A DNA stretch of 36,248 nt, from contig JAGQZT010000103.1 in assembly GCA_020435335.1 (NCBI GenBank), positions 1-36,248 on the forward strand. Reading direction: 5' to 3'. Below are positions 23,193 to 31,288 of this stretch, in pieces; within the stretch, counting starts at the first letter, position 1, and each line of letters starts with the position of its first letter. This DNA comes from Flavobacteriales bacterium (lineage in GTDB: Bacteria; Bacteroidota; Bacteroidia; Flavobacteriales_E; Vicingaceae). A model generated the notes under the pieces. That model saw only the letters and a program-made list of their open reading frames with translations, ran no database searches and was not told where the DNA came from. The position numbers and the translations under genes are program-made.

Positions 23193-23875
23193 AAGAAAAA
23201 AAACACATATTGCTGGTTGAAGATGAGGAAAATTTCGGTACGGTGCTAAAGAACTACCTGGAATTGAATGCTTATGCCGTAACACATTGCGTAAACGGCA
23301 AACTGGCATTAAACAGCTTCCGGCAACACCCTTTCGACCTGTGCATTTTTGATGTGATGATGCCCGAAATGGACGGCTTTACCCTGGCCCGTGAAATCCG
23401 AAAATTTGATGTACAGACTCCGATCTTGTTTTTAACAGCCAAAACCCAAAAACACGACATGATCGAAGGGTACCAGATCGGTGCCGACGATTACATGACC
23501 AAACCTTTCGATACGGAAGTACTGTTGTTAAAGCTCAAAGCCATCCTGAACCGGAAAACCCAGCCGGAACCCGACCTGAAATCATTCCGCATCGGAAACT
23601 ATCAGTTTGACGTCAATACGCGGGTTCTGACCTTGGATGATGAACAACAAAAACTATCGCCCAAAGAAGCCAAATTACTGGAGCTGCTGTGCCAGAACAG
23701 CAATGAAGTGGTAACCCGGGAAGTGGCTCTGAATAAAATCTGGGGAGACCATAATTATTTCACCACCCGGAGCATGGATGTTTTCATTACCAAATTACGC
23801 AAGCACCTCCGTAAGGATCCCATGATCGAAATCATAAATGTTCATGGAAATGGCTTTAGATTATTAGTAAAATAA
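23189..23875 (+). CDS. OmpR-family response regulator
   Basis: A 228-residue DNA-binding response regulator. Receiver domain (about 5-120) with acidic pocket Glu11/Asp12, phospho-acceptor Asp55 (CIFDVMMPEMDGF), Thr in LFLTAK and Lys in YMTKPF. A winged-helix domain follows (about 130-228; LSPKEAKLLELLCQNSNEVV and TTRSMDVFITKLRKHLRKDP). The start is GTG at 23189, overlapping the TGA of the kinase gene (GTGA), which indicates translational coupling. It probably regulates its own operon and the divergent T9SS gene through the GTTAA repeats at 21532-21599, an inference from position. Confidence 0.95.
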   Translation: MKEKKHILLVEDEENFGTVLKNYLELNAYAVTHCVNGKLALNSFRQHPFDLCIFDVMMPEMDGFTLAREIRKFDVQTPILFLTAKTQKHDMIEGYQIGADDYMTKPFDTEVLLLKLKAILNRKTQPEPDLKSFRIGNYQFDVNTRVLTLDDEQQKLSPKEAKLLELLCQNSNEVVTREVALNKIWGDHNYFTTRSMDVFITKLRKHLRKDPMIEIINVHGNGFRLLVK

Positions 23876-23878
23876 AGC

Positions 23879-23886
23879 TACATTTG
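23879..23886 (+). promoter_or_regulatory. -7 promoter box of the SDR gene
   Basis: TACATTTG, a full TAnnTTTG match, 20 bases before the ATG at 23907. Confidence 0.5.
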
Positions 23887-23906
23887 TTAGACTAATTACT
23901 TTCATC

Positions 23907-24698
23907 ATGAATTTAGATCTAACCGGAAAAAATGCCATCGTATGTGGTAGTACACAGGGTATCGGTAAATCCGTTGCTCAGGAATTGGCTCAAATGGGGG
24001 CCAACATCATCCTAATTGCCAGAAACGAAGTCAAACTGCATGAGGTAAAGCAGGAACTGGATACTTCCAAAGGACAAGAACATCACTACATTCGGGCCGA
24101 TTTTTCGGTGCCGTCTCATTTAAAACTGGTGGTGGAAGAATACATCAGCCTGAACGATGTAAACATCAACATTTTGGTGAACAATACCGGCGGACCGGCG
24201 GGCGGGCCGATCGAGGATGCCAAGACCGATGAATTTTTACACGCCTTTTCAAATCACCTGATCTGCAATCACATTCTGGTACAGGCTGTAAAAGACGGCA
24301 TGAAGGCAAGTGGCTACGGCCGGATCATCAACATCATCTCAACTTCCGTGAAACAACCGCTGAACGGCCTGGGTGTTTCCAATACCGTACGCGGAGCCGT
24401 GGCCAACTGGAGCAAGACCATGGCCAATGAACTGGGAGCTTACGGCATTACCGTAAACAATGTACTTCCCGGAGCGACCAATACCGTTCGCCTAAAATCG
24501 ATCATGGAAACCAAATCGCAAAAAACCGGAAAATCGGTAGAAGAAATCCTGATGGGTATGGAAAACGAAGTGCCGATGAAACGCATAGCCCAACCCGAGG
24601 AAGTAGCGTACGCCGTAGCTTTCCTGGCCTCCCCTTCAGCGGCCTACATCAATGGGGTAAATGTTCCCGTTGACGGCGGAAGAACCAAGAGCTTATAA
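23907..24698 (+). CDS. SDR-family protein with atypical active site
   Basis: A 263-residue Rossmann-fold protein of the short-chain dehydrogenase/reductase family. Cofactor loop CGSTQGIGKS (13-22), NNTGGPAGGP after the fourth strand (a variant of the usual NNAG), and the C-terminal LASPSAAYINGVNVPVDGG typical of FabG-like members. The catalytic Ser/Thr is present (STS at 145-147), but the YxxxK pair is replaced: Ser158 and Arg162 (GVSNTVRGAV) stand where Tyr and Lys are expected. A subgroup of SDRs with this SNTxR signature is known; normal SDR oxidoreductase chemistry is therefore doubtful. Monocistronic, with its own promoter and terminator. Confidence 0.88.
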   Translation: MNLDLTGKNAIVCGSTQGIGKSVAQELAQMGANIILIARNEVKLHEVKQELDTSKGQEHHYIRADFSVPSHLKLVVEEYISLNDVNINILVNNTGGPAGGPIEDAKTDEFLHAFSNHLICNHILVQAVKDGMKASGYGRIINIISTSVKQPLNGLGVSNTVRGAVANWSKTMANELGAYGITVNNVLPGATNTVRLKSIMETKSQKTGKSVEEILMGMENEVPMKRIAQPEEVAYAVAFLASPSAAYINGVNVPVDGGRTKSL

Positions 24699-24699
24699 A

Positions 24700-24725
24700 A
24701 AAACCGGGCATTGCCCGGTTTTTAT
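24700..24725. terminator. Bidirectional intrinsic terminator
   Basis: AAACCGGGC (24701-24709), loop ATT, and GCCCGGTTT (24713-24721), with T-runs on both strands. It separates the converging SDR and tonB-like genes, whose stops are 27 bases apart. Confidence 0.88.
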
Positions 24726-25469
24726 TTACTTCACCGTAAACTTAAACGGTACGGTATATTTCACACTTACTTCTTTCCCGTGGTTTTTACCTGGATTTAA
24801 TTGGGGTAATGATTTTACAGCATTAAAAGCAACTCGCTGTAATTCCTTTGGTATCTCGTTTTTCTTATCATCCATCACCTGAACATTAACAATCTCTCCT
24901 TTCTTGTTCACTTCAAAGTAAACATAGACCTTATAAGTAGCCTGGCCGATCATTTTAACACTTTCGGGAACTTTGGTGTTTTTACTGAAGTGTTCGTACA
25001 TTTTTTCCTGAGTACACGCTTTTCTTTCCTCTTCTTTTAAGTCTGCACACTCTTTAAAATGCGGCATAACTCCCGCGATTAAAACCGGAAGTTCTACAGG
25101 TTCCGGATCAACAGGTTCTACTTCCTTCCATTTACCTGGATCAAACTCGGGTTGCTTTTTTTCAGGTTGCTTCTCAGGTTCTTTTTCCGGTTCCTTTTCG
25201 CCGATCACCAGCTTATCGGGATCAGGTAATTTAAATTCCGGTTGTTTCACTTTAGGCGGCTCAACTTTCTTTTCCTTCTCCGGGATGATGGGCGGATAAT
25301 CCCAATCTTCAACAGCAATCATCGGTGGTTCCGGAAGATTCGGGATGTAATTGGGGGAGGTCCATTCGAAGGCTAAGAGGGTAAAGCCTCCGGCAACAAT
25401 AAGACCGATCTGGAAGAAAATACCCCGTAATTTCTCCAGTTTTTGCTGGTTTTTCTTGTAGTAGCTCAT
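24726..25469 (-). CDS. TonB-family energy transducer
   Basis: A 247-residue inner-membrane-anchored protein that passes proton-motive force to outer-membrane TonB-dependent transporters. One N-terminal membrane segment (about 16-35, FFQIGLIVAGGFTLLAFEW) after a basic cytoplasmic start, a long periplasmic linker rich in Pro, Lys and Glu (about 42-130, with repeated EPEK), and a C-terminal TonB domain (about 135-247). The TonB domain shows the Bacteroidota hallmark Cys pair and helix (FKECADLKEEERKACTQEKM) and the strand motif YKVYVYFEVNKKGEIVNVQV. No exbB/exbD is adjacent. It shares a terminator with the convergent SDR gene. Confidence 0.92.
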   Translation of the reverse strand: MSYYKKNQQKLEKLRGIFFQIGLIVAGGFTLLAFEWTSPNYIPNLPEPPMIAVEDWDYPPIIPEKEKKVEPPKVKQPEFKLPDPDKLVIGEKEPEKEPEKQPEKKQPEFDPGKWKEVEPVDPEPVELPVLIAGVMPHFKECADLKEEERKACTQEKMYEHFSKNTKVPESVKMIGQATYKVYVYFEVNKKGEIVNVQVMDDKKNEIPKELQRVAFNAVKSLPQLNPGKNHGKEVSVKYTVPFKFTVK

Positions 25470-25557
25470 AGCAGTAGTTTTAAGGTTAGTATGCTTATTA
25501 AACTTTAATTTGCACGGTTTTAGTATGTAGATGCCTGTTTTATCTTAATTTCACAAC

Positions 25558-25992
25558 ATGAGGATCACTTTTTTCAGCATCATCCTAATTACCCTGTTTT
25601 CCTGCGTTTCATCCGAGAGCATCAATCAGCCCGATAAGCAGGTAAAACGGTATGCTTTTGGAAAAGGTGGTGGCTTTACGGGTGATTATAACGAATTCAT
25701 CCTTGGTGAGGATGGGAAGGTGTTTAAATACGACTTCAAATACAACCGGGAAGTGTATTACAAAGACCTGTCGAAAGAGGACCTAACCTACTTCATGGAA
25801 AAGATCGATAAACTCGGATTGGAAGGCATCGACATCAACCACCCCGGTAACATCTCCAATTACATCGAAGTGCGAATCGGTACCACCTCCATGAATAAGA
25901 TCGTTTGGGGCGATCATCAATACTATGCTCCTAAAGAACTCACCGACCTGCACCAGGAAGTGTACAAAAAACTGGCAGAATTCGAACCTTAG
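25558..25992 (+). CDS. Hypothetical lipoprotein
   Basis: A 144-residue predicted lipoprotein. The signal peptide RITFFSIILITLFSC ends in a LFSC lipobox, so Cys16 would be lipidated. The mature domain has KRYAFGKGGGFTGDYNEFIL, an alternating beta pattern, and a C-terminal helix (LTDLHQEVYKKLAEF). I recognise no family with confidence. It is followed after about 90 bases by the PKD-protein gene and may not share its promoter, since a distinct repeated motif lies between them. Confidence 0.75.
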   Translation: MRITFFSIILITLFSCVSSESINQPDKQVKRYAFGKGGGFTGDYNEFILGEDGKVFKYDFKYNREVYYKDLSKEDLTYFMEKIDKLGLEGIDINHPGNISNYIEVRIGTTSMNKIVWGDHQYYAPKELTDLHQEVYKKLAEFEP

Positions 25993-25993
25993 A

Positions 25994-26017
25994 TTTTTTG
26001 AACGCGTAAGATTTTTA
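25994..26017. repeat. Repeated motif, copy 1 (TTGAACGCGTAAGATTT)
   Basis: The 20-base word TTTTTGAACGCGTAAGATTT is present here and again at 30513-30532. Both copies lie about 75-80 bases before the start of a plus-strand gene for a T9SS-secreted protein. It has a palindromic ACGCGT centre. A regulator site or extended promoter element is plausible. Confidence 0.55.
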
Positions 26018-26082
26018 GGTTTTTGGTTTTCTTAGACGATTCAGTCGGAAGATATTTGTCTCAGAAATTAAAACCTAAAGTC

Positions 26083-27474
26083 ATGAAAAAATCAATTACA
26101 CACCTCTTCCTTGCAGTGCTGCTCATTGTTGGCGCTTCAATAGTCGGATCAACACAAGCGCAGGCACAATGCCAGGCTTCATTCACCTTCGTGGATAATG
26201 GATCCGGGAACTTTTCATTCACCAACACCTCAACCGGTAATTTCCTGTTTTACTACTGGACCTTTGGTGACGGCAACAGTTCTTACAACACCAACGCTAC
26301 ACACACCTACACCAGTAATGGTGCCTATCAAATCTGTCTGAACATTTACGACAGCATCAGTCAGTGCCAGAGTACGTTTTGCGACAGTGTTTTAGTAACC
26401 GGTTTATCCTGTCAGATGAATGCCCCGAATTTTACCATGGATAGCCTGTGTAATGCCCATTTTACAGCCAATAATTTCGGAAGCACGTATTTCTGGGACT
26501 TCGGCGACGGCAATTTTTCTTCCCAACAAAACCCCGTTCATCAGTACGCTAACAACGGCTGGTATTGGTTATGCTTAACCGCTGATAGCTGCACCCGATG
26601 CGATTCCGTATACATCAGTTGCAATATAGCTCAACCCTGCAATGTTAACGCTGCATTCAATTCCATAGACAATGGTAACGGTAATTTCTCATTCACCAAC
26701 CAGTCAACCGGAAGCAACCTTTCTTATTACTGGAATTTCGGCGACGGATCCTGGTCAAGTACAACGAGTCCATCCCACACCTACCAGGCTAACGGAACCT
26801 ATGCTGTTCAATTGTATGCCTTTGACATGCTGGACTCCAACTGTTACGACCTGTCTGTTCAAACCATTGTAGTTTCGGGTATTTCAAACCCTGTAGCCTG
26901 CCAGGCCGGTTTCATTGTTTATCCGGACAGCATGAACCCGGGCAACGTGATTGTGGTGAACAACTCTACAGGCAACTTTTTATCGTACTACTGGACTTTC
27001 GGCGACGGAAACTCGTCTACCCTGGCCTATCCGAGCTACACCTACAGCGGATCCGGCCCTTATGAATTGTGTCTGACAGTATACGACAGCATCAACAACT
27101 GCACAAGCACTTACTGCGATTCGATCTTTTCCGGAGGAATTGTCTTAAAACCAGGTGGATTTACCATCAATGTGATTGCACCGGGAACTACCGGAATTGA
27201 AGATGAATTGAAAATCCTTTCCGGTTTTGAAGCTTATCCGAACCCTGCTCAAGATCACCTGTACATTGAGGTTGAGCTAATGGAAGCTGTTTCAACAGAG
27301 ATCGTAGCTTACGACCTACTGGGCAACCAGGTAGCCATGATCAGCCAGGAGATGCTATCCCAGGGTCATCATACCATAATGTGGAACACCGGCGAAATGA
27401 CCAACGGCATCTATTTACTTCACGTAAAAACCGGTCAGGCTTCGAACTTCAAAAAAGTGATCATTAACCACTAA
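26083..27474 (+). CDS. PKD-repeat protein with T9SS sorting domain
   Basis: A 463-residue cell-surface protein. A signal peptide (KKSITHLFLAVLLIVGASIV ... AQAQ) is followed by four PKD-type beta-sandwich repeats, each with the hallmark WxFGDG: YYWTFGDGNSS, YFWDFGDGNFSS, YYWNFGDGSWSS and YYWTFGDGNSST, with HTYTSNG/HQYANNG/HTYQANG strands and many cysteines (CQAS, CQST) suggesting disulfides. The C terminus is a T9SS type A sorting domain (FEAYPNPAQDHLYIEVELME ... NGIYLLHV ... KKVIINH). PKD repeats usually bind proteins or polysaccharides, so an adhesion role is likely but not proven. The start is placed at 26083 to give the signal peptide. The CotH-like gene starts 6 bases after the stop. Confidence 0.9.
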   Translation: MKKSITHLFLAVLLIVGASIVGSTQAQAQCQASFTFVDNGSGNFSFTNTSTGNFLFYYWTFGDGNSSYNTNATHTYTSNGAYQICLNIYDSISQCQSTFCDSVLVTGLSCQMNAPNFTMDSLCNAHFTANNFGSTYFWDFGDGNFSSQQNPVHQYANNGWYWLCLTADSCTRCDSVYISCNIAQPCNVNAAFNSIDNGNGNFSFTNQSTGSNLSYYWNFGDGSWSSTTSPSHTYQANGTYAVQLYAFDMLDSNCYDLSVQTIVVSGISNPVACQAGFIVYPDSMNPGNVIVVNNSTGNFLSYYWTFGDGNSSTLAYPSYTYSGSGPYELCLTVYDSINNCTSTYCDSIFSGGIVLKPGGFTINVIAPGTTGIEDELKILSGFEAYPNPAQDHLYIEVELMEAVSTEIVAYDLLGNQVAMISQEMLSQGHHTIMWNTGEMTNGIYLLHVKTGQASNFKKVIINH

Positions 27475-27480
27475 TCGACC

Positions 27481-29013
27481 ATGAGAAAGATCTTGTTTTT
27501 TCTATCCCTGGGCTGTGCATTCCAAGTGAATGCACAGATCCCCGGCGATAACATATTCGACGATGCGTTTTTGCACGAAATCCGTTTCGAAAATGCCGAT
27601 ACCAACTTCTGGTTCACCACCAAAGATTACCAGATGCTGAATGTTATTATTGACGGCAACACGGTTGACAGCATCGGCATGAAACGTAAAGGGAACATCT
27701 CACAATATCCTTCCACACACAAGTATGCCATCAAAGTAAAAACCAACAAGTACGTGCTGGGGAAATACTACGACGGCATCAAGGAGTTTACCTTACACAT
27801 GAACTTTCAGGATCCCACCATGCTCAGGGAAAAACTCACCTATGACATTTGTGAAGAAATGGGGCTGTTTTCACTACGGACGGCCTTCGCAAAAGTTTAC
27901 ATCAACAACGTGTACTGGGGGTTATACACCCTGGTGGAGGGGAAGGATGAAATGTACAAGCACCAATTCGGCAACCGCAGTTCCGACGCCATAGAATCGT
28001 TGGATTTTGGCGACATGTGCTATCACGGATCAGCCATTTCGGAGTACGACGTGGACGATCCGGGAAATTTCTGGCCCCGATACGAGTTTTCGAACGGAGA
28101 CCCGAATACGGCATGGCCAAACTTCATCAGCATGCTGGACAAGGCCAACAATACGCCTAACGGCCAATACATGGATACCGTTCCGAATTACCTCAACCTG
28201 AAGGACTTTTTCCGGTATCAGGCCGTGAATGTCTACCTTATGAACTTCGACTCCTACATCAGTTTAAAAGGAAACCAGATTTACGTGTTTGATTCCCTGG
28301 CCAACAAATGGCAGGTTACTCCCTGGGATTTTAATGCTTCTTTCGGCCTCTGGGAGACCAACAATTACCAGGCATCCACTTATCCGATGTTTCCCAATTC
28401 GATAACCGGTGGTTGCATCGCTTCCAAACTGAACGACTTCCCGGTTCTAAAAAACGATTACCTGGATGCCATGTGCGAGCTTTCTCAATTGGTATGCGAC
28501 ACGAACAACCTTTACGCTAAAATTGATCAGTGGAAAGCTCAAATCCAGCAGGCCGTATATAACGACAACCGAAAAATGGCCAGCAATGCGGATTTTGACA
28601 ACGGATTGGAGTTTGGTTATTACAATTACAGTGCATTCAGCCTGACTAACGTTCCCGCTCTAAAAACGCTGATCAGAACACGATACAACCTGATTTCCCA
28701 GGCATTGATCACGGCAGGTTATACCTGTACAGTAGGAACTCCGGAACCCCTACAAAACAAGGCATTAACGCTTTACCCCAATCCGGTTCAGGAAACACTA
28801 ACCCTGGAGCTCGAACTGGATGCTGCCCTCGCCATAGACATCCGGGTAACGGATCTGCTTGGAAAAACTGTGGGCACCATTGCAAACGAAGTGGCAAATC
28901 CGGGCATGAATCGCTACAGCTGGGACAGTTCAGCAGTTCCCAATGGTATTTACCTGGTAAAAATTGTTGCCGGCGAGGCAATCCAAACCCACAAAATCAT
29001 AGTAAACCACTAG
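27481..29013 (+). CDS. CotH-kinase-family protein with T9SS sorting domain
   Basis: A 510-residue secreted protein. Signal peptide RKILFFLSLGCAFQVNAQ; a CotH-kinase-like domain over about residues 25-395; and a C-terminal T9SS type A sorting domain (LTLYPNPVQETLTLELELDA ... NGIYLVKI ... HKIIVNH). CotH motifs seen: IGMKRKGNISQYP, KYAIKVKTNK, FTLHMNFQDPTMLREKLTYD, VYWGLYTLVEGKDEMY, LMNFDSYISLKGNQIYVF and the WQVTPWDFNASFG segment matching the metal/catalytic WDFD-type region. CotH of Bacillus phosphorylates spore-coat proteins; here a secreted protein kinase acting on surface or exported proteins is possible. Six bases after the PKD gene, so probably the same operon, which makes the PKD protein a candidate substrate. 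Confidence 0.88.
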   Translation: MRKILFFLSLGCAFQVNAQIPGDNIFDDAFLHEIRFENADTNFWFTTKDYQMLNVIIDGNTVDSIGMKRKGNISQYPSTHKYAIKVKTNKYVLGKYYDGIKEFTLHMNFQDPTMLREKLTYDICEEMGLFSLRTAFAKVYINNVYWGLYTLVEGKDEMYKHQFGNRSSDAIESLDFGDMCYHGSAISEYDVDDPGNFWPRYEFSNGDPNTAWPNFISMLDKANNTPNGQYMDTVPNYLNLKDFFRYQAVNVYLMNFDSYISLKGNQIYVFDSLANKWQVTPWDFNASFGLWETNNYQASTYPMFPNSITGGCIASKLNDFPVLKNDYLDAMCELSQLVCDTNNLYAKIDQWKAQIQQAVYNDNRKMASNADFDNGLEFGYYNYSAFSLTNVPALKTLIRTRYNLISQALITAGYTCTVGTPEPLQNKALTLYPNPVQETLTLELELDAALAIDIRVTDLLGKTVGTIANEVANPGMNRYSWDSSAVPNGIYLVKIVAGEAIQTHKIIVNH

Positions 29014-29020
29014 CCTTTAT

Positions 29021-29053
29021 AAGCAAAAGAGGAGATCACGGCCTCTTTTGCTT
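29021..29053. terminator. Bidirectional terminator overlapping the end of the convergent gene
   Basis: AAGCAAAAGAGG (29021-29032) and CCTCTTTTGCTT (29042-29053) form a perfect 12-bp stem around a 9-base loop. The stop codon of the minus-strand gene (29036-29038) lies in the loop and its last codons form the right arm. Confidence 0.75.
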
Positions 29054-30505
29054 TGTCTTTTTCACAAGCCACTCATTGTAGTCGATGATGTCGTTGTCAT
29101 TTTTCTGCCGGGTTGACGAATCGCTCAATACCTGAAATTCCAGTGCTTCCCGTTTCAGTTCCTCCCGGGTGAATTGATCCATACCTGCTACAATGGAAAT
29201 GAATTTCACCTCCCGTTCATAGAGCGGATCAGCCAGGCTGGTTTTAAATTCTTTCCGAAGGGACTGCAGCTGGTAATCGAACAGATCGATATCGCCGATT
29301 TCATAGAAGGTGAGCAGCTCAAAAATAGTCACTTTCAGGCGGAAAACCTCATCCATCTTGGGAAAGGTGTCCGACATTTTCAGCTTGGCCAGATTAGTCC
29401 GGGCATTCCTGTAATGTCCCGTATCGAAATACAATACCGCCAGGTTCAGGTAGACGAAAACCGTGTAGAACGACAGGTTTTGAATTTCCGGTTTCGTCTT
29501 GGCCTCGAGTAATACCTCTATCGCCTTAGGCTTATCCGTAACCTGGTAGTTGATTACCTGCGAATTGTAATAGTAAAACAGGTACTTGTTATATAACATG
29601 CCTTCGTATTCGTGCATGGCAGCGTACAGCTCTTCAGTAACCTGCAACGATTCATGAATCCGGTTGTTTTTAAAGAGCGCATTGACCAGGTAGGTGAGCA
29701 TTTGCAGTTTCGAATCGTGATTGTCTTTCGTGAACAGCTTCCTATTGATGAAGTCGTTGTAAGTTAATTTCAGGTAATCCTCGAGGGAAGTGTAATCCCT
29801 TTGCTGAAGCAAAATCCGGCTGATGGAGTGGTAAATTTTCAATTGCAAACGGGTACTCTTCCGGATTTCCTTGTCGTTTACAAACTCATCGATCGTTTTT
29901 TGAAAGAGTTCCGTAAACTGAAAATTGGCTTTGGAGTAATTCTGGGAAATCTTGATCCGGTACATCAACGCTGCCAGCATATCATCAATTTCCTGAAGGG
30001 CATGCAACACTTTATGGTTGGCCTTTCGTTGTTCAATGTATCGGATCGGATTATAATCCAGACTTTCCTGGGATAATTTGATCAGGTCGCTGTAAATGAG
30101 GTCCAGCAAATCATAAAACTCGCCGGATACGGCTTTTTTCTCTGCATTTTTCAAGTACTGATAACTGATGTCAAATGCTTCTTTCGAGGCAAATATCCTG
30201 GAAAGCAGGAACAGGTTGACTACCTCATTGTAGGGATTCTTATCCGCATGAAGCTGCAACAAGCTCTTATTAACTTCATGGGCAAGCCTGTTCTTTAGCC
30301 GGTAAAACGCATTTTTCTCGCCGGCATTCCCATAAAGCTTCAGGAGTATTTCCTCTTCAATTACCGCTCCTTTGTTTTTACGGATATAGTCGAATAAGGC
30401 CGTATCTTTTCTTTGATCATGTGCATTGGTCCGGTTCAGAAACAAGGTAACATTTCTGTTCTCTTCTTTCGATAATGCCGCTACGATGTCGTACAACCTA
30501 ATCAT
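29036..30505 (-). CDS. Hypothetical cytoplasmic helical-repeat (TPR-like) protein
   Basis: A 489-residue protein without a signal peptide or membrane segment, apparently almost entirely alpha-helical. Helix pairs such as KEAFDISYQYLKNAEKKAVS, HESLQVTEELYAAMHEYEGM, LNLAVLYFDTGHYRNARTNL and KMDEVFRLKVTIFELLTFYE suggest degenerate tetratricopeptide-like repeats over most of the length. The N terminus (about 1-85: IRLYDIVAALSKEENRNVTL onward) looks like a distinct domain. No catalytic motif. Large cytoplasmic proteins of this type are common but uncharacterised in Flavobacteriales. The C terminus is very basic (KKTKQKRP). Its start faces the repeated motif at 30513, which may serve as part of a divergent control region. 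Confidence 0.75.
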   Translation of the reverse strand: MIRLYDIVAALSKEENRNVTLFLNRTNAHDQRKDTALFDYIRKNKGAVIEEEILLKLYGNAGEKNAFYRLKNRLAHEVNKSLLQLHADKNPYNEVVNLFLLSRIFASKEAFDISYQYLKNAEKKAVSGEFYDLLDLIYSDLIKLSQESLDYNPIRYIEQRKANHKVLHALQEIDDMLAALMYRIKISQNYSKANFQFTELFQKTIDEFVNDKEIRKSTRLQLKIYHSISRILLQQRDYTSLEDYLKLTYNDFINRKLFTKDNHDSKLQMLTYLVNALFKNNRIHESLQVTEELYAAMHEYEGMLYNKYLFYYYNSQVINYQVTDKPKAIEVLLEAKTKPEIQNLSFYTVFVYLNLAVLYFDTGHYRNARTNLAKLKMSDTFPKMDEVFRLKVTIFELLTFYEIGDIDLFDYQLQSLRKEFKTSLADPLYEREVKFISIVAGMDQFTREELKREALEFQVLSDSSTRQKNDNDIIDYNEWLVKKTKQKRP

Positions 30506-30512
30506 TTATTTG

Positions 30513-30534
30513 TTTTTGAACGCGTAAGATTTTA
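30513..30534. repeat. Repeated motif, copy 2 (TTGAACGCGTAAGATTT)
   Basis: Second copy of the word at 25994-26017, located between the divergent helical-repeat gene (start 30505) and the T9SS gene (start 30596). The distance to the downstream ATG is similar to that of copy 1. Confidence 0.55.
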
Positions 30535-30595
30535 TAAAAATAATTATTCTTTATAATATAGTTTCATGTAATTTTAAAATTGTAAATCCATTGCT

Positions 30596-31279
30596 ATGAA
30601 AAAACTGCACTACATCCTCTTCATGCTGTTCCTGATGATTCTGGTAAAAGCAGGTCAATCTCAAAGTATCGGTATTGATACGGCCGCCTTTAACCTGGGG
30701 TCGTTACCGGATTCCATCATGATTAACGACAACTATAACCACACCATACGGGTTCAAAATAAGAGTGCCACTCCATTTACGGGAACGATCTGGCTGATGG
30801 CAGCCGTAGATACCGGAACAGGTATTATCGACATCGACACGGTCGGTTTTTCGAATGTGGTCAATTTCGGGCTTGGCGATACCTCGAGCATCAGCTACAA
30901 TGAAATCTACAATTTTGCGAACAGCTATAAACTCGGAGGCAATATCGTGGTGGTATGGCCGGCCATAAACATCGGAAATGCAGCAGACTCCCTGTTTAAA
31001 AACGTGTGGATCTTTATGGCGAATGAGATACTCCCTGTTGCTTTCGAAAATCAAGGGCTCTTCCCTTATCCGAATCCGTTTCGCGACAAGCTCAACCTGC
31101 ACGATCTGCGGGAAAAATCAATCCTAAACATGCGCCTGATGAACAGTTCCGGCCAACTCATGTGGTCCGGACCATTCTCAGAAGAGTTATACCTGGGCAC
31201 ATTACCTGAAGGGATTTATCTCCTTCAGCTCATAACCGAAGACCGGAAGATCTTCCATTACAAATTGCTGAAGGAATAA
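30596..31279 (+). CDS. Small T9SS-secreted protein
   Basis: A 227-residue secreted protein. Signal peptide KKLHYILFMLFLMILVKAGQ, a single predicted immunoglobulin-like beta-sandwich (about 25-135; YNHTIRVQNKSATPFTGTIW ... YNFANSYKLGGNIVVVWPAI), and a C-terminal T9SS type A sorting domain (FPYPNPFRDKLNLHDLREKS ... LPEGIYLLQLI ... FHYKLLKE). No enzymatic residues are seen; it is probably a structural or binding surface protein. The very AT-rich intergenic region before it carries the 20-base motif shared with the PKD gene. It converges on the M4 protease gene with 9 bases between stops. Confidence 0.85.
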   Translation: MKKLHYILFMLFLMILVKAGQSQSIGIDTAAFNLGSLPDSIMINDNYNHTIRVQNKSATPFTGTIWLMAAVDTGTGIIDIDTVGFSNVVNFGLGDTSSISYNEIYNFANSYKLGGNIVVVWPAINIGNAADSLFKNVWIFMANEILPVAFENQGLFPYPNPFRDKLNLHDLREKSILNMRLMNSSGQLMWSGPFSEELYLGTLPEGIYLLQLITEDRKIFHYKLLKE

Positions 31280-31288
31280 TCCGGTCTG

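Noticed and set aside
25100..25270. Repeated EPEK/PEK codons resembling a tandem repeat.
   Set aside because: It is the normal Pro/Lys/Glu-rich periplasmic linker of TonB proteins.
26260..27010. Four similar DNA segments encoding WxFGDG, at first sight a repeat array.
   Set aside because: Spacing and protein context show these are PKD domain repeats, not CRISPR or mobile DNA.
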